Shown: positions 60,539 through 64,000 of the stretch, in pieces
Layout: each line of letters opens with the position of its first letter
Position numbering within the stretch: the first letter of the stretch is position 1
Assembly: GCA_022059125.1 (NCBI GenBank)
Contig: JAEUWY010000005.1
Location: 1,860,001-1,924,000, forward strand
Origin: Corynespora cassiicola
Taxonomy: Eukaryota; Ascomycota; Dothideomycetes; Pleosporales; Corynesporascaceae
Direction of reading: 5' to 3'
Length of the DNA stretch: 64,000 nt
The notes under the pieces: generated by a model
Told to the model about the DNA's origin: nothing
Database searches by the model: none
The model's input: the letters and a program-made list of their open reading frames with translations, nothing else
Program-made: the position numbers and the translations under genes

Positions 60539-61627
60539 ATGGCATCAACCGAAAGCTCTAAAGAAAGAATCATTCTTGGACTAATGACCTATGGTACATA
60601 TATATTCTAATATTATCGACATTTCTCATGGAAAAGACAGGTCCTGACGAAAAAACTGGAGCCCGGATCCTTGAGATCGATGAATTCAATAGGCACCTCG
60701 ATTATTTTCAGTCCCGTGGGTATGATGAAATCGATACGGCCAGGATGTATGGCGACGGGCAGCAGGAAGCATGGACGCGTAAGGCAAATTGGAAGAGCCG
60801 TCAATTGACCCTGGCGACAAAAATATATCCCGAAATTGCGGGCATGCATGCACCTAATCATCTGAGAAAGCATTTTGAAACTTCGTTGAAAGAGTTGGGC
60901 ACGGAATCAGTGGATATCTTTTACCTCCATGCCCCTGACCGCACGATTCGTTTCGAAGATACCCTGCAGGAAGTAAACAAGCTTTATGTAGAGGGTAAGT
61001 TCAAGCGACTGGGGCTTTCGAACTATGCAGCATGGGAGGTGGCGGAGATATACAACACTGCCAAGGCACGTGATTGTGTAAAACCCAGCATATACCAAGC
61101 CATGTACAATGCGATCAGTGAGTGGAACCAAATCTCGGGATTTATTGAGCTGACATCAATCAGCGCGTGAAATTGAATCTGAGCTAGTTCCTTGCTGTCG
61201 AAAGTACGGTATCGAAATTGTCGTATACAACCCTTTAGCAGGCGGTCTTTTCGCAGGAAAGATCAAATCGCTGGATCTCTCTCCAAACGATGGAAGATTC
61301 GCAGAGTCATATAAATTTGGCAAGATGTATCGTGACAGATACTTGAACAATGCCAATATGCAAGCTGTTCAGATAGTCGAGAAAGCATCGCAGAAACATG
61401 GCCTGACGTTACTGGAAACTGCCATGAGATGGGTCATACATCACTCTGCATTGAAGACTAAAGCCAAGGGTGGGAATGACGGGGTCGTTATTGGCGTGAG
61501 CAACTTCAGTCAACTGGAAGGGAACTTAAGGGACCTAGAGAAAGGACCATTACCTGATGATGTTGTAGAAGCATTGGATCGAGCATGGCACATTTCGAAG
61601 GCTACTGCTCCGTCCTATTGGCGCTAG
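60539..61627 (+). CDS. Aldo-keto reductase (AKR7 / aflatoxin-aldehyde-reductase-like)
   Basis: NADPH-dependent reductase of aldehydes and ketones with a TIM-barrel fold. Exons: 60539-60593, 60641-61117 and 61164-61627, giving 331 residues, the usual size for this family. The start strand ILGLMTYG joins PDEKTGARI across intron 1. The catalytic set is visible: Asp and Tyr in DEIDTARMYGDGQQEA, Lys in LATKIYPE and His in DIFYLHAPD. GKFKRLGLSNYAAWEV, the NPLAGGLF loop and C-terminal VVIGVSNFSQLEGNL complete the pattern of the AKR7 branch. Each splice phase is 1 and restores family sequence. It lies divergent from the SDR, so the two may act on related substrates, but nothing in the sequence proves this. 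Confidence 0.93.
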
Positions 61628-62628
61628 TCACTGAGCTGATGTTTGAACTAGATTGAATTACAGTTAAATTATCTTCTAATAGCATATTCGAAGGTTTCAG
61701 TTATGTGTTCTTCAGCTGAAAGTCTCTGATTATATACTTCCAGATATTGAATTTATAAGAAATGTTGCTTCAGTATAATAGAAAATTAAAATAACATTTA
61801 TATTAGAAGGAGTTTTTAGTACAGACGATAACTGAGCAAATTAATGTACAATGGGGTTATGTATTAGAAATTACAGCTATAAACTAAGTTAAGATATTTA
61901 AGATATTTCTACAAGAAAGGCTACGTACACATTTTTTTCAAACTGGGAATAGAGTCAAATAAATTCATAGAACGTACGTGTATAGGTGTTTGTCTATTAT
62001 TTAATCGCTTTATACTCGGGTGTATTATAATAACTATTTATTAGAGTATTAAAGCTATCAAATGCAACGTTAATACATAGAGACAAAAAGGTGCATATTG
62101 GAAAATATAAAAAGTAGATATACATAATGTTACTTTAAAATAATTTTGGCTTTCGAAAGAACAAGCTTATCTGTACCGTCCTTTGTGCTAATGTTTTGTT
62201 CTAGAGATACTTGGGCACAAGCATAGAAAAGAGCTTCAGAATATTTTCCTCCGTTATCTTCAGCTTTCAGCATATAGACTTCCAGAAAATGTGATATATA
62301 TACCTAGGTAGTGTCTAAAGAAGAAAAGTCTGTACAATCCTGTGTTCTGAGTCAAGAAAAGAGAGGAAAGTTCTGTCTTGCCTTTTGTCTTTTCAGCATT
62401 GAACTTTAATAGAAGGTACAAACATTGAGTTCGAATTAAGCTATTACCTAACAGCATCTGAGCCGGTGCTAAATTGAATGGAGGTACCTACCTGCTGGTA
62501 TCCGGCTGTAGATGCACGTGACTAGGCTGTGATCGGCGCCAATGGCTTGGCGTGCGCAACAGCTCAACTTTTCCGTGACCCTTAGGTCTTGCAACTCGAC
62601 ACATCTTACTCTCAAACCCACCCACGCT
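61628..62628. other. AT-rich intergenic region before SYF2
   Basis: About 1 kb, the most AT-rich part of the window, dense in TA steps and stops on both strands. No gene is seen. Its last 150 bases are the SYF2 promoter and include an in-frame ATG at 62542. Confidence 0.55.
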
Positions 62629-63486
62629 ATGGCCGACGCCGCAAAACCCGAAGAATTCACTAGCATCATGGCTGATTCTTCTAAAGCCCCCTCAGATGAA
62701 TCCCCCGTCGATCAAGCCTCCGCAAGCACTGTTGTCACACCCGCAACCAATGCCAAATCCGCGCTCGCCGCCCGCATGGAACGCTTCAAAGCTCTTCAAG
62801 CGCAGAAAGAATCTGGGCGCAAGGCGACAGAAAAAGAAGTCCGCGATGCCGAGGACCGCTCAGAGCGCATGGCGAAGCTCTCCAAGCTTGCCAACGCAAA
62901 CGAAAAGGCGTCGTATAAATTACTCAAGTCTGAAGACCCAGACTTTGAGCGCAAGCGCAACTGGGATTACACGGTAGAGGAGAGCGAATCGTGGGATAAA
63001 CGGCAGGCCAAGAAACAACGGAATCGCGACAATGTGGCTTTCAATGACTGGCGCGGTGAGGCCAACAAGGTGTACAAGCGCCAAATACGCCAAATGGACA
63101 AGGTCGACCTGGAGTCGTATGCAGCGCAGCGTGCAGAGAAGCTTCAGCGGCAAGTTGAGAAGGGCTTGCTGAGCCTAGTCGAAAATGAGGACGGAGAAGT
63201 GTATACTGTGGACAAGGAGGGCCGAATCAACACACCTGTCGATGAGACATATACATTTGACCACAAGCCAAGCAAGGAGGCGTTGGATAAATTGGTGGAT
63301 GACCTGGAGAAAGGCGAACGCGCGAGACTCAAAGCCCGTGCAGCTCGGGGCATCAACGATGATGACTCGGGTGATGTCACATACATTAACCAGAAGAACA
63401 AGCAGTTCAACGAGAAGCTCTCACGGTTTTACAACCGATATACGACGGAAATTCGGGAAAGCTTCGAGCGGGGAACGGCAATTTGA
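62629..63486 (+). CDS. SYF2: Pre-mRNA-splicing factor SYF2
   Basis: Small component of the NineTeen/Prp19-associated complex; acts in spliceosome activation. Single exon of 285 residues. The protein is highly charged and helical. Conserved SYF2 blocks are RMERFKALQAQKESGRKA near the N-terminus, SYKLLKSEDPDFERKRNWDYTVEESESWDKR, NDWRGEANKVYKRQIRQM, ETYTFDHKPSKEALDKLV and the C-terminal YINQKNKQFNEKLSRFYNRYT. I choose the ATG at 62629 because the sequence from the in-frame ATG at 62542 (MAWRAQQLNFS) looks unlike the family. It is the second spliceosome gene of the window after PRP46 and is convergent with the next gene. Confidence 0.93.
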   Translation: MADAAKPEEFTSIMADSSKAPSDESPVDQASASTVVTPATNAKSALAARMERFKALQAQKESGRKATEKEVRDAEDRSERMAKLSKLANANEKASYKLLKSEDPDFERKRNWDYTVEESESWDKRQAKKQRNRDNVAFNDWRGEANKVYKRQIRQMDKVDLESYAAQRAEKLQRQVEKGLLSLVENEDGEVYTVDKEGRINTPVDETYTFDHKPSKEALDKLVDDLEKGERARLKARAARGINDDDSGDVTYINQKNKQFNEKLSRFYNRYTTEIRESFERGTAI

Positions 63487-63729
63487 AAAACGAGATACCC
63501 TGGCATTTGTTTTTGGCGTTGGTGGTCTGGCATGCATGGCGTCGAATAAGCATCTGAGAAGCATGCTACCTTTAGCGGAGGCTACAGGATAAGATATTTC
63601 CAAAGCATTCAATCTCAATTTCGTTCATCATTTGTATTCTTTGGAATAGGTATAATGAGGATTGATCAACTTATGATAAACTCATTCAGGTATCTAACTT
63701 AGGAGCTGAGCCCCACTAAAAGATGCAAA
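63487..63729. other. Convergent spacer SYF2 / ESF2
   Basis: 243 bases shared by the 3' ends of the two genes. No other feature is seen. Confidence 0.6.
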
Positions 63730-64000
63730 CTAAAACATCTTGCTCAATACGCTCGAAACGTCCTGCCCAGGCTCGGGCTTCTTCTGACCCTTGAGCCTAA
63801 CCTCATTCTGTCGGAATTCCATACGATGTTTCTTGTCCTTCTCAACTTTTTGGGGCTCCACTTCTTTTACAGCATCTTCCACGTCCTCTGCGGCATCCCC
63901 AAGCTTCTTTTTCCTCTTTGCCTCAATGCCACCAATCATCTTCGCCCTCTCCACATTCTCCAGGAACCTCTTGTTCTCCCTTGTGTCCTTTGCAATCTCC
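63730..64000 (-). CDS. Probable ESF2/ABT1 nucleolar 18S-rRNA-processing factor, C-terminus only
   Basis: The last 90 residues of a protein whose N-terminus lies beyond the right edge. The stop is TAG at 63730-63732. The sequence is charged and helical: EIAKDTRENKRFLENVERAKMI, then a Lys/Glu/Asp-rich stretch, EFRQNEVRL and the end SSVLSKMF. Fungal Esf2 proteins have a helix like RENKxFLENVExAKM after their RRM and a C-terminal VL-x-K-[IM]-F, so the identity is likely, but the RRM that would prove it is outside the window. Esf2 acts in the small-subunit processome with the helicase Dbp8. Confidence 0.65.
   Translation of the reverse strand, partial: EIAKDTRENKRFLENVERAKMIGGIEAKRKKKLGDAAEDVEDAVKEVEPQKVEKDKKHRMEFRQNEVRLKGQKKPEPGQDVSSVLSKMF

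Noticed and set aside
55363..62628. Transposon remnants in the AT-rich accessory stretch
   Set aside because: I searched for transposase or reverse-transcriptase motifs and terminal repeats and found none.

Overview
The window is nuclear DNA from a filamentous ascomycete (Pezizomycotina, perhaps Dothideomycetes; the class is a guess). The reasons are genes with one to four short GT-AG introns (mostly 47-60 nt), fungus-only families (CFEM, DUF1996, a SesB-NACHT-ankyrin receptor, tannase-like esterase, sphingolipid delta-8 desaturase) and genes spread over both strands without operons. I recognised 17 protein genes (the two at the window edges partial), one F-box/ankyrin pseudogene and one tRNA gene.

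Layout. Positions 1-7.8 kb hold an aldehyde dehydrogenase (partial, minus), a Yra1/ALYREF mRNA-export adaptor (minus) with a 541-nt intron, and the vacuolar tethering protein Vps11 (plus). Positions 8.4-12.4 kb hold a NOD-like receptor (alpha/beta-hydrolase, NACHT, ankyrin) whose last ankyrin repeat is cut off by a frameshift. At 13.3-19.6 kb come a GPI-anchored CFEM protein (minus), tRNA-Arg(CCT) and a secreted tannase/feruloyl-esterase-like enzyme. From about 22 to 34.3 kb lies roughly 12 kb of mostly GC-rich DNA with many chance reading frames and tandem repeats but no gene I can support. It ends at a three-exon bZIP transcription factor (34.6-35.6 kb).

Positions 36.2-42.5 kb hold ORC1 (plus) and the spliceosomal WD40 protein PRP46 (minus), convergent across a 2.1-kb microsatellite-rich spacer. 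Positions 43.6-55.4 kb hold a secreted DUF1996 protein, a coiled-coil CCCH zinc-finger protein (five exons, minus), a cytochrome-b5-fused sphingolipid delta-8 desaturase and a DDHD-domain phospholipase. Positions 55.9-61.6 kb are more AT-rich and accessory: the F-box/ankyrin pseudogene with two in-frame stops, a small four-helix membrane protein, a short-chain dehydrogenase with a splice-phase problem and an aldo-keto reductase divergent from it. The right end has SYF2 (plus) and the C-terminus of a probable ESF2 (minus), convergent.

Functional themes. Several genes serve RNA processing and export (Yra1, PRP46, SYF2, CCCH protein, ESF2). Two act on membranes and lipids (desaturase, DDHD phospholipase), two are secreted or cell-surface proteins probably facing the environment (CFEM, esterase), and two repeat-containing defence-type genes show inactivating or truncating changes (NLR, F-box/ankyrin). 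Exon boundaries were set by hand from splice sites and family motifs; they are inference until RNA data are seen.
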